Positions 50,685-59,080 of a stretch of 64,000 bases of DNA are shown one piece after another; position 1 is the stretch's first letter, and each line of letters opens with the position of its first letter. A program made the position numbers and the translations under genes. Below the pieces are notes generated by a model that was not told where the DNA came from, searched no databases, and saw nothing but the letters and a program-made list of their open reading frames with translations. Location of the stretch: assembly GCA_013824865.1 (NCBI GenBank), contig PNON01000002.1, forward strand, positions 1 through 64,000. Direction: 5' to 3'. This stretch comes from Anaerolinea sp. (GTDB lineage Bacteria > Chloroflexota > Anaerolineae > Anaerolineales > Anaerolineaceae).

Positions 50685-52547
50685 ATGAAAAAAATAACCA
50701 CCCCATACGGGTTGTGGAAAAGCTCCATCACACCGGCGTTAGTCGCTGAAAAACTGCGCCTGTCGGATGTTCAATATTGCGGGGAGGGCCTGATGTGGCT
50801 GGAAGGTCGTCCCACTGGCATCACCCTGGTGCATCAATCCAACGGTGGAAAAACCGTAGAATTCGCGCCAACTGTACCCCCGCGCGGCGGATTGGCCTAT
50901 GGCGGTGGCGAATTCCATTGCCAGGCTAACCGGGTGGTATTTGCGGGCAAGGACGGACGCATTTTCTCCGGCACCAACACCGATGAAGAATGCAGCCCGA
51001 TCACGCCCGCCTTTGGCAGCTGTGCCTCCCCATGCATTTCCCCGGATGGCAAGTCCGTTTTATTCCTGCACTCTGACGGACAGGACGATTCCATCGGCCT
51101 GACTGATCTTTCAGGTAATGACTGGCCAACCCGTCTGGTGCATGGCGCGGATTTTTATATGCAGCCTGCGTGGCATCCGGGGGGGCAGCAAATCACCTGG
51201 GTGGAGTGGAACGCCCCTCATATGGCCTGGGATGGATCAGAGGTCAAGCTGGGGAGGGTTGACCCGATCACAAAGAAGTTGACTTCGATCATCACCATCG
51301 CGGGGAACAACCACACACCGGTCTTTCAACCTGAATTCTCGCCAGATTCCCGCCATCTCAGTTTTTTGCAGGGCGCGGGTGACCGGGATGAGTTGATCCT
51401 ATTTGATTTATCCTCAGGACAACGCAGTACCATAATCAAAAACCGGATACTCATCCCGCCCGCCTGGGTCATGGGGATGCGAGTCTACGGCTGGTCAGCA
51501 GATGCCAGGGTAATCTATTGCATCTTCCAGGAGCAGGGTCAATCGGGAATTCTCCAGGTGGATGTTGATACCGGGGTATCCCGTGAGATCGAATTGAGGC
51601 CATATAATTCATTTTCTCAGATTTCAGTGGCACCTGCAGGCAACCGTTTCGCCTGCCTGGCAGCCTCCCCTTACGCGCCTGCTGAAATCATCGAATGGAC
51701 AGAGGGCAATATCCGGGTGGTGCGCTCAAGCATGGAACGACCCACCCCGTATGAGGAAATATCTACAGCGCAAGCTGTGCAGTGGAAGAACCATCGAGGC
51801 TCAATCGTTCACGGCTGCTACTTTCCTCCGCAAAATGCCGCTTACACAGGCAGGGGATTACCGCCGGCCATCGTACACGTGCATGGCGGCCCCACCTCCC
51901 AGGCGGATAGCAGTTTCTCCTTTGAGACCGCTTTCTTCACCAACCGCGGATATGCGGTTTTATCAGTGAATTACCGTGGCAGCACCGGCTATGGACGGGA
52001 GTACCAGCAGGCACTCAACCATCACTGGGGAGAGTATGACGTGGAAGACACCCTCAGCGGGGCGCATTTCCTCATCGCCAATAAGCTGGCCGACCCGGAC
52101 CGGCTGGTGATCAAAGGCGGCAGCGCTGGAGGGTATACCCTGCTCAACACGCTTATCCGCCACCCGGGTGTTTTCAAAGCCGCCATTTGCTCCTACCCGG
52201 TGGCTAACCTGCTGACCATCGTTGCTGAGACCTTTAAATTCGAAGCTCATTATTACGACTCGCTCATCGGTCCATTTCCAGCTGAAAAAGAAAAATACAT
52301 GGATTGGTCTCCCATCAACCATATCGATCAACTGCGCACACCCATGATCCTGTTCCATGGAGACTCTGACCAGGTCGTCCCTCAGGAACAATCTGATGAG
52401 ATTGCGAAAGCGCTGCAACAAAACGGAATTCCCCATAGCTATACGGTGTTTCCAGGTGAAGGTCATGGTTGGAAGAAACCTGAAACCCTGGAAACCTATT
52501 TTGGGATGATCGAGCAATTCCTGATTGACACTGTGGTAAAACAATAA
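50685..52547 (+). CDS. S9 family serine peptidase (prolyl oligopeptidase/acylaminoacyl-peptidase type)
   Basis: The 620-residue protein has an N-terminal beta-propeller domain (about 1-370) that gates access, and a C-terminal alpha/beta-hydrolase domain. The nucleophile elbow is GGSAGG with Ser480; HGDSDQVVP supplies the Asp and GEGHGW the His. HVHGGPTSQADSSFS forms the oxyanion region and NYRGSTGYGREYQQ is typical of the family. There is no signal peptide, so it is a cytoplasmic peptidase of short peptides. It is co-transcribed between trx and murJ. Confidence 0.92.
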   Translation: MKKITTPYGLWKSSITPALVAEKLRLSDVQYCGEGLMWLEGRPTGITLVHQSNGGKTVEFAPTVPPRGGLAYGGGEFHCQANRVVFAGKDGRIFSGTNTDEECSPITPAFGSCASPCISPDGKSVLFLHSDGQDDSIGLTDLSGNDWPTRLVHGADFYMQPAWHPGGQQITWVEWNAPHMAWDGSEVKLGRVDPITKKLTSIITIAGNNHTPVFQPEFSPDSRHLSFLQGAGDRDELILFDLSSGQRSTIIKNRILIPPAWVMGMRVYGWSADARVIYCIFQEQGQSGILQVDVDTGVSREIELRPYNSFSQISVAPAGNRFACLAASPYAPAEIIEWTEGNIRVVRSSMERPTPYEEISTAQAVQWKNHRGSIVHGCYFPPQNAAYTGRGLPPAIVHVHGGPTSQADSSFSFETAFFTNRGYAVLSVNYRGSTGYGREYQQALNHHWGEYDVEDTLSGAHFLIANKLADPDRLVIKGGSAGGYTLLNTLIRHPGVFKAAICSYPVANLLTIVAETFKFEAHYYDSLIGPFPAEKEKYMDWSPINHIDQLRTPMILFHGDSDQVVPQEQSDEIAKALQQNGIPHSYTVFPGEGHGWKKPETLETYFGMIEQFLIDTVVKQ

Positions 52548-52550
52548 GCC

Positions 52551-54077
52551 ATGACCCGACTGACGCGCATCACCCTCCTGCTGGCATGCTTCTTCGCGGT
52601 GGATAAAGTCCTGGCCGTTGCCCGCCAGCTGCTCACTGCCCGCATCTTTGGCCTTTCTACCGAGCTGGATGCCTTCAACGCGGCCAACAATCTGCCAGAC
52701 CTGCTATTTGCGCTGATCTCAGGCGGCGCCCTGGCGATTGCCTTCATTCCGGTACTTTCGGAAGTGCTGGCAAAGGATGGAAGCAAACCCACCTGGCAGT
52801 TGTTTTCGCGGATCGCCAATCTGGCTTTCATCGTGACCGCCGTCCTGTCCATCATCATCGCTTTCACCGCGGAGCCGCTGGTGGCGTGGCGGCTGGGGAT
52901 CGCGCCGGGATTCAACCAGGGGCAGCAAAAACTGGTGGCCGACCTGATGCGCCTCAATTTAATCGCCACATTGATCTTCTCCATCAGCGGATTGGTGATG
53001 GCCGGGCTGCAAACCCACCAGCATTTCCTGCTGCCGGCTATTGCACCGCTTCTGTATAACCTGGGGCAGATTTTTGGCGCGCTTATTCTTGCTCCTGAAA
53101 AAGGCCTTCATATCGGCCCACTCCAATTACCTGCTTTTGGTCTGGGGGTTCATGGATTGGTGTATGGCGTCATCATCGGAGCAGCGCTGCATCTGCTTAT
53201 CCAGATTCCCGCGCTGCTGCGTTACCAATTCCGCTGGTCACCTGGAATCGCCCTGCAGGACACCAATGTCACCCGTGTGCTGAGTTTGCTCGGCCCTCGT
53301 TTAGTGACCATGTTATTCATTCAGTTGATCTTCATTGCTCGCGACAACCTGGCTTCCGGGCTTTCCACCGGGGCTGTCTCCGCGCTGACTTATGGCTGGA
53401 TGATCATGCAGGTACCGGAGACGCTCATTGGCACCGCCATTGGCACTGCCTTGCTGCCCACCCTCTCTGAACTGGCAGCCAAAAAAGATTGGCTGTCCTT
53501 CACGCAAACGATTTCACGTGCATGGCGGGTGCTGACAGCCCTGACTATCCCCACCAGTGTTATCCTGGCCATGGGTTTGCGCCCTTTCATCAGCCTTACA
53601 TTTGGGTTTAACGAAGCTGGGACAACCCTGATCCATCAGGTGACGATTGCTTTCCTGTTTGGACTGCTGGCGCATTCGATCATCGAGGTTGGCGCACGGT
53701 CATTCTACGCCATGCAGGATGCCAGAGTCCCATTGCTGGCTTCATTCGTGACGCTGATAGCCTTCCTTCTCGGTGGGGTTATAACTACGGGGTATTTCGG
53801 GGCAGCCGGGATTGCTGCCTCTGTCAGTTTCGCCTTTACTTGCGAAATGGTCTTGCTTCTCATCCTTCTTGTCCGCCGGCTGCGATTCCAAATGGCCATT
53901 CTCCCCACAATATTGCGCAGCATTTGGGCCGGCTTCCTGGCCATCTTGGTGTTCGCATTGCTCAACAGGTTCATACCTTCCCCTGCGCTGGTCACTTCCC
54001 TTTCTGGCATGACCATATCCCTATTATGTGCTTTATTTATCTTGAAAAGAGACTTGAGGGAAATCATCCGGCTATAA
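52551..54077 (+). CDS. murJ: Lipid II flippase MurJ (MviN)
   Basis: The 508-residue MOP-superfamily protein has about fourteen helices and moves lipid II across the membrane for peptidoglycan synthesis. The N-terminus carries KVLAVARQLLTARIFGLSTE and FNAANNLPDLLFALISGGAL, the classic MviN signature. The RSFYAMQDARVPLLAS segment is also conserved. It begins 3 bases after the peptidase stop. Its presence indicates that peptidoglycan is made, relevant to the defective PBP homologue at 15.8 kb. Confidence 0.94.
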   Translation: MTRLTRITLLLACFFAVDKVLAVARQLLTARIFGLSTELDAFNAANNLPDLLFALISGGALAIAFIPVLSEVLAKDGSKPTWQLFSRIANLAFIVTAVLSIIIAFTAEPLVAWRLGIAPGFNQGQQKLVADLMRLNLIATLIFSISGLVMAGLQTHQHFLLPAIAPLLYNLGQIFGALILAPEKGLHIGPLQLPAFGLGVHGLVYGVIIGAALHLLIQIPALLRYQFRWSPGIALQDTNVTRVLSLLGPRLVTMLFIQLIFIARDNLASGLSTGAVSALTYGWMIMQVPETLIGTAIGTALLPTLSELAAKKDWLSFTQTISRAWRVLTALTIPTSVILAMGLRPFISLTFGFNEAGTTLIHQVTIAFLFGLLAHSIIEVGARSFYAMQDARVPLLASFVTLIAFLLGGVITTGYFGAAGIAASVSFAFTCEMVLLLILLVRRLRFQMAILPTILRSIWAGFLAILVFALLNRFIPSPALVTSLSGMTISLLCALFILKRDLREIIRL

Positions 54078-54111
54078 TTTGACCATAAAAACAACCCTTT
54101 CTGTAATAAGG

Positions 54112-54117
54112 TATAAT
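54112..54117 (+). promoter_or_regulatory. -10 box placed for a leaderless message
   Basis: TATAAT at 54112-54117 is seven bases before the ATG at 54125, with no ribosome site. A TTGACC at 54079-54084 is too far (27 bases) to be an ordinary -35. Confidence 0.6.
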
Positions 54118-54124
54118 AATCGAC

Positions 54125-55411
54125 ATGTCTGAACAGAATTTGAATGAGGAAACACCGGTTTTACCGGATATTTTGGAAAACACCCAACCTGTGGTTATTA
54201 AACCCAAAAAGAAGACCGGGCTTTGGATCGCAGGTATCCTGCTCAGTGTCATCATCATCACCGCCCTGGGGGGGCTTGCCGGGTATTATGCAGGGCTTCA
54301 GAACCGTAAAGCTACCGAGGCGAACAACCGCTTGCTCGCAACCAGCCTGCAATACCAGCTTGGCGTGGAAGATCTTATCCGCGGAAATTATGCGTTTGCA
54401 AAGCAACGCTTTGAATATGTGATCCAGTTGGACCCTTCTTACCCGGGGGTGCTGGAAAAAATGGCTGAGCTCTCCATAATAATGAACGCCACTGCTACCC
54501 CAATTCCCGCGCCAGAAGTTACCCCCGTTCCCACCCTGGATACCAGCGGTGTGGAAGGTCTGTTAAATCAGGCAAAGCAATTCATGGCGGGACAGGATTA
54601 CGATAGTGTCATTGCTGCCCTGGATGCCATGCGCAAAGAAAATCCTTCTTTCAAGACTCTGGAAGTGGATGGGTTGTACTACCTGGCGCTGCGCAACCGC
54701 GGTATTAACAAGATCCAAAAATATGGCAAGCTCGAGAGCGGAATTTTCGATATTGTATTGATGTCGCGCTACGGACCGATTGATAAAGATGCGCGGGATG
54801 CCAGTGAGTGGGCTGGATATTACATCTACGGCGCCAGCTTTTATGGCATTGATTGGGGAAGGGTGATCAAAGATCTGAAAGTTGTTCATGAAAATTATCC
54901 ATACCTGATGGATCAAAGCAAAGTTTCAGCAACATTCCGCTACTGGACAGCTTTATACAAATATGGACTCCAATTATGGCAAGCAAATGAAAATAAAAAT
55001 GCTTGCCTGGCATCTGATTACTACGTTGCTGCGTGGGCTTTAAACCAGAATATACCTGCTGCGGATATAAGAGAATTAACCAGAGCTCAAAAATTGTGTA
55101 CAGAACAACAAGCGGTACCCACGGAATCACCATTGAATAACTACCCAATTTTCACAGGCGCCAACCTGCCAGATGGCTTGATGGGCACCGTGTATGCCGG
55201 TCAGGTATATGGGACCGACCCGGATGGTGACGCAATCATCTTCAGCGAGATTTCCGGTACACTTGCCCCCTATGGGTTGGCAATGGACGGTAACGGAAAT
55301 ATTAGCGGCACGCCCAATGCCACCGGAGTATCCATTCCTTTCACAGTGCAGATCAGCGATGGCAAAGGCGGCATCGCCACCCAAGATTTCACCATCCACA
55401 TCACCGGGTAA
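54125..55411 (+). CDS. Membrane-anchored protein with TPR-like region and C-terminal Ig-like domain
   Basis: The 428-residue product has a short acidic cytoplasmic N-terminus and one membrane helix (about 38-58). A helical region with TPR-like text follows (ATSLQYQLGVEDLIRGNYAF, then AKQRFEYVIQLDPSYPGVLE), then a Pro/Thr linker and a second helical region. It ends in a putative Ig domain (about 338-427), with GTDPDGDAIIFSEISG and ISDGKGGIATQDFTIHI. It is probably an extracellular structural or assembly protein. I cannot assign a function. Confidence 0.75.
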   Translation: MSEQNLNEETPVLPDILENTQPVVIKPKKKTGLWIAGILLSVIIITALGGLAGYYAGLQNRKATEANNRLLATSLQYQLGVEDLIRGNYAFAKQRFEYVIQLDPSYPGVLEKMAELSIIMNATATPIPAPEVTPVPTLDTSGVEGLLNQAKQFMAGQDYDSVIAALDAMRKENPSFKTLEVDGLYYLALRNRGINKIQKYGKLESGIFDIVLMSRYGPIDKDARDASEWAGYYIYGASFYGIDWGRVIKDLKVVHENYPYLMDQSKVSATFRYWTALYKYGLQLWQANENKNACLASDYYVAAWALNQNIPAADIRELTRAQKLCTEQQAVPTESPLNNYPIFTGANLPDGLMGTVYAGQVYGTDPDGDAIIFSEISGTLAPYGLAMDGNGNISGTPNATGVSIPFTVQISDGKGGIATQDFTIHITG

Positions 55412-55431
55412 TTACCCAAAATACATATACT

Positions 55432-55451
55432 GGCACGATGTGCCCGTTTTT
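55432..55451 (+). terminator. Weak terminator between convergent genes
   Basis: A short stem GGCAC-GAT-GTGCC (55432-55444) is followed by CG and a run of T residues, between the Ig-domain gene and rimO. Confidence 0.5.
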
Positions 55452-55461
55452 ATCCTTACTA

Positions 55462-56793
55462 TCAATCCAGGCGGGTGCCAGTCAGGTCATGCGCCATCGC
55501 GCCATTCACTTTCACCTTTATAAACTGTCCGACTTCCGCATCCCCTGCGGTGATCACCAGCCCATCAATTTCTGGCGCATCCCGGTATGATCGGCCAAGT
55601 GTGATGCCATCCCCGACTCCTTCCACCAATACATCCAGTGTCCTGCCAACCTGCGCCTGGTTACAACCCAGCGATATCTGCTCCTGCGTCAGCATCAACT
55701 GTTCCAGTCGAGCCTTCTTCACTTCCAGTGGAACCGGGTCGCCCAGAGATTCGCTGGCTGTGCCTGGCTCAAAGGAGAATGGGAATGCGCCAGCATGGTC
55801 CAATTTCAGCTCTTCCATGAAATCCAACAGTGCCTGGAATTCAGCGTCGGTTTCTCCTGGATAGCCGACAATGAAGGTGGATCGAATGGACATATCCGGC
55901 ATGGCTGTCCTCATCTTTGTCAGCGTATTTCGCACCCAACCCAAATTATGTGGCCGTTTCATGCGCTTCAACGTGTCCGGGTGGCCATGCTGCAGCGGGA
56001 TGTCCAGGTAATGTAGAATCTGTGGTCGGGTGGCCATCACCTCGATCAAGCGGTCTGTGACATAACCTGGATAGGCATACATCACGCGGATCCAGGGCAT
56101 ATCCGGGACTTCAGATGTCAGCTGTTCCAACAGTTTGGCTAATCCATCAGCAATCCCGAGATCGCTGCCATAATCAGTCGTATCCTGTGCAATCAGCACC
56201 AGCTCCTTGACGCCGGACTCTTGTAATATCCTGGCCTCATGAATGATTGAATCAGTCGGGCGGCTGACAGGTTTACCTTTAATGAGCGGTATCGCACAAA
56301 ATGCGCAAGGTCTTCGACAGCCATCTGCGATCTTAATGTAGGCGCTGCCTGCCTGGCGTGTGGCTCGCAAAACACCTTCCACCTCTCCGCCAGAATCAGG
56401 TGTCTCAGGCAGGTGATAAAGAGTTTCCCCAGGTTTCTGGCGTTGTAATGCGCGCACAACCTGCGCAATATCCATCCACCTGCGAGTGCCCAGTATGCCG
56501 TTGATACCGGGGATGCGGCTGGCCACTTCTTCACGGTAACGCTGGGTCAGGCAACCGGCCGCGATGATCAACTGGTTCTTTCTCTTCCCGGCCGCCAGTT
56601 CTCCCAGGATAGTGTAGGACTCATCCCGTGCGTCCCCGATGAAGCCGCAGGTGTTCACCACAACCACCCCAGCCTTTTTTGGTTCCGCCACCAGTCGATA
56701 GCCGTCCCTTTGCAGGACCTGCCCCATGGATTCGGAATCCACAATGTTCTTTGCACAGCCAAGTGAAATAATGCAAATATCGTTTTTATTCAT
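55462..56793 (-). CDS. rimO: Ribosomal protein S12 methylthiotransferase
   Basis: The 443-residue radical SAM enzyme adds a methylthio group to an aspartate of ribosomal protein S12. The N-terminal UPF0004 domain begins ISLGCAKNIVDSESMG; the radical SAM cluster motif is CRRPCAFC; a C-terminal TRAM domain follows. SLGCAKN with VDSE is characteristic of RimO rather than MiaB. It is 16 bases downstream of the RodZ-like gene and probably shares its transcript. Confidence 0.94.
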   Translation of the reverse strand: MNKNDICIISLGCAKNIVDSESMGQVLQRDGYRLVAEPKKAGVVVVNTCGFIGDARDESYTILGELAAGKRKNQLIIAAGCLTQRYREEVASRIPGINGILGTRRWMDIAQVVRALQRQKPGETLYHLPETPDSGGEVEGVLRATRQAGSAYIKIADGCRRPCAFCAIPLIKGKPVSRPTDSIIHEARILQESGVKELVLIAQDTTDYGSDLGIADGLAKLLEQLTSEVPDMPWIRVMYAYPGYVTDRLIEVMATRPQILHYLDIPLQHGHPDTLKRMKRPHNLGWVRNTLTKMRTAMPDMSIRSTFIVGYPGETDAEFQALLDFMEELKLDHAGAFPFSFEPGTASESLGDPVPLEVKKARLEQLMLTQEQISLGCNQAQVGRTLDVLVEGVGDGITLGRSYRDAPEIDGLVITAGDAEVGQFIKVKVNGAMAHDLTGTRLD

Positions 56794-56809
56794 AAATACC
56801 TGTATTGGT

Positions 56810-58222
56810 CTATTGAGCCAACGTGGGAGAAGCGGTGGGGGTGCGTGAAGGCGTGGGCGTGCGCGTTGGCCATTGGGTGGATGTTGGCCTGAGGGTACGC
56901 GTCGGCGGATAGGTATTGGTTGGGATGGGCGTCCGGCTGGGCTTGAGGGTTACAGTGGGAGTCATGGACGGGGTGAGTGTAGGCGTGCCGTAACTGTTCC
57001 CGGAGAAAATGATGTGCACCACACTGCTCTGGGCTCCCAGTGTTCCCAGGTCAATCTGGTTGTAGATAACCTGTATCGCGGATGCATTTCCGCTGATTAA
57101 TTCCACCCGGTTTCTACCTTCAAAATAATATGGGTTTCCGGCTTGCACCCGGCCAACAAAGGCCAATTTGCCATCCACGATCACCTGCATATATGCCTTT
57201 TGGTGTGCCACAACAAACAACTGGATGGGGGCACCAGAAGATGTAGGAGCGGCTATGGTGCTAGTCGGATCTTGCTCAGCAGCCGACACTGATTCTGTCC
57301 CTGTAATCACATATATCAGGGTATTAGTGGGTAACGATGCTCCCAGCGCGGCCGCTGTTTGCGTCAGACCGGATAATTCCGCTTCAGCAGTCTTTGTCTC
57401 CCGTGGACTCATTTGGAAATCTACAACAGATGTTGCACCCCAGATCAAGCTGACAAAAGCCACCACAGTCAACAGCATGATGAGAAAAATATCCAGCGAA
57501 AAGAAATTTCGGGCAGATGGACGTAATGGCTTTCCATCCCGGCGGTTTTTAGGAAGAGAAAACGCTTTTTTCTTCCTGCCAACTGGCAGCTGACTCAGCG
57601 CTTCCTCCCGCTTGAGTTGTAGAGCATCCGCAAATTTCAGCATCAGCTCTTCCACTTCCATATCCAGGAATGACGCATAATTATGAAGCATACCCCTGGC
57701 TTGAACCGGGGAGGGCAGGTCGTTCATCCGCCCCTCCTCCAGAGCGCGAATATAGTGAACCGGGATATGTGTAACACCTTCAATGCTTTCCAATGACAGG
57801 CTTAAGCGGTGCCTCTGGTGGCGCAAATCGCTGCCTATCTCTTTGAGCAGGCGCTGCACACTTGGAAGGCCAATTTCATTCCCATCAACCTGCTCAATTT
57901 CTGAATTTTCAAGAGCGGGTGTAAGGATATCTTCATCCGTTCCAGAGGTGGGCATCCCTTCTTCATCAAGCGATGATACTTCCTGAATCTCAGCCCCGGG
58001 GGAGAGCAAAGCGTCCAGGTCTTCCGGCAGGAGGTTAAGGAATTCCCAGTACAACCGTAAAAAACCCCGTCCATGTACGGGTGAAGGCAGATCCTCCATG
58101 CGATCTTCCTCCATCGCCAGCAGGTAGCGCTCTTTAATGTGCAGCGCACGATACACTTGCAAGTAGCTGAGATTTCTCTGGCTGCGGGCTAAGGCGAGGG
58201 TTTGACCAATGCTTTCTTTCAT
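56810..58222 (-). CDS. RodZ-like protein with two N-terminal helix-turn-helix domains
   Basis: The 470-residue protein has two HTH_25 domains instead of the usual one. The first is at about residues 1-72 (GQTLALARSQRNLSYLQVYR) and the second at about 125-205 (IGSDLRHQRHRLSLSLESIE). Both end with a matching DLPSPV(H/Q)(G/A)RG segment, so the second looks like an internal duplication. A membrane helix (about 247-265) and a DUF4115-type external domain follow, then a Thr/Pro/Arg-rich tail (about 415-470). RodZ links MreB filaments to the cell-wall machinery. A TATAAT eight bases before the ATG suggests a leaderless message. Confidence 0.85.
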   Translation of the reverse strand: MKESIGQTLALARSQRNLSYLQVYRALHIKERYLLAMEEDRMEDLPSPVHGRGFLRLYWEFLNLLPEDLDALLSPGAEIQEVSSLDEEGMPTSGTDEDILTPALENSEIEQVDGNEIGLPSVQRLLKEIGSDLRHQRHRLSLSLESIEGVTHIPVHYIRALEEGRMNDLPSPVQARGMLHNYASFLDMEVEELMLKFADALQLKREEALSQLPVGRKKKAFSLPKNRRDGKPLRPSARNFFSLDIFLIMLLTVVAFVSLIWGATSVVDFQMSPRETKTAEAELSGLTQTAAALGASLPTNTLIYVITGTESVSAAEQDPTSTIAAPTSSGAPIQLFVVAHQKAYMQVIVDGKLAFVGRVQAGNPYYFEGRNRVELISGNASAIQVIYNQIDLGTLGAQSSVVHIIFSGNSYGTPTLTPSMTPTVTLKPSRTPIPTNTYPPTRTLRPTSTQWPTRTPTPSRTPTASPTLAQ

Positions 58223-58230
58223 GTGTGTGA

Positions 58231-58236
58231 ATTATA
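58231..58236 (-). promoter_or_regulatory. -10 box of the RodZ-like gene (leaderless)
   Basis: TATAAT on the minus strand (58236-58231) is eight bases before the ATG at 58222, with no ribosome site between them. Confidence 0.55.
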
Positions 58237-58315
58237 TAACAAACCAGCCTGGCTCCCCACCAGGGAATCGCCAGACTGGATTATTGCTCCTTGAGAGAGA
58301 ACTAAATAACTGCGC

Positions 58316-58882
58316 TTATTCTTTTTCTTCCATTGTTTCAACTGTTTCAACCGGCTCTACGACCCTGGTTTCAACCAACGGCTCTTCAACAGTAGCATCA
58401 ACAGGTGTTTCTACTACCGGTACTGCAGCAATCACTTCACCTTCGCGGTGTACGATGATCTTGATTTCTGGCATCAGGTCCACAGTCAGGCGGATGTGGG
58501 CTTTCTTTTCACCCAGAGTACGGATGGGTTCAATATCGATCTGATGCCGATCCACGGTAATACCGGTTTTGGTCTGTATGGCATCAGCGATCATCTGATG
58601 GGTGATGGAACCATACAATTTCCCAGTCTCGCCAGCTTTAGAGCCAAAGGTCAGCACGAGTTTGGCCAGTACTTCAGCAACGCTGCCCATCTCCTGGTTT
58701 AATGCTGCTCTTCGCACAGTAGCCTGCTGGCGGATGTGCTCCACCTGCTTCATAGCGCCGGGAGTGGCAAGCACCGCGAGATTTTTAGGGATGAGGAAGT
58801 TACGGCCATAGCCATCGGCAACTCGTTTCACATCGCCGGCGCGGCCTAGTTTATAAACATCTTTGAGTAGGAGAACTTTCAT
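58316..58882 (-). CDS. rplI: 50S ribosomal protein L9 with acidic C-terminal tail
   Basis: The 188-residue protein starts MKVLLLKDVYKLGRAGDVKR and has GYGRNFLIPKNLAVLAT, the L9 N-terminal domain, then the long helix and C-terminal domain. Typical L9 is about 150 residues; here about 35 extra acidic residues (VDATVEEPLVETRVVEPVET region) extend the C-terminus. The start at 58882 matches the family and has AAGG upstream; an in-frame extension upstream is rejected. It lies between uvrA and the RodZ-like gene on the same strand. Confidence 0.95.
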   Translation of the reverse strand: MKVLLLKDVYKLGRAGDVKRVADGYGRNFLIPKNLAVLATPGAMKQVEHIRQQATVRRAALNQEMGSVAEVLAKLVLTFGSKAGETGKLYGSITHQMIADAIQTKTGITVDRHQIDIEPIRTLGEKKAHIRLTVDLMPEIKIIVHREGEVIAAVPVVETPVDATVEEPLVETRVVEPVETVETMEEKE

Positions 58883-59080
58883 GATCAAGCCCTTCAATCT
58901 TTGATACTCTGACGCGAAGGGTACAACGCGCCAGGCGGGAAGAGTATACCACATATTGCCGTTGAAAATAAAAACTCCAGGCGTCACGCGGAAAGCTAAT
59001 TTGACGCGAGGAAAGCAAATTCGTGTGTGTTAATTGTGATAATCAAGTGAATAATCGCATAAGTGTCTCAGCCGCAATCT

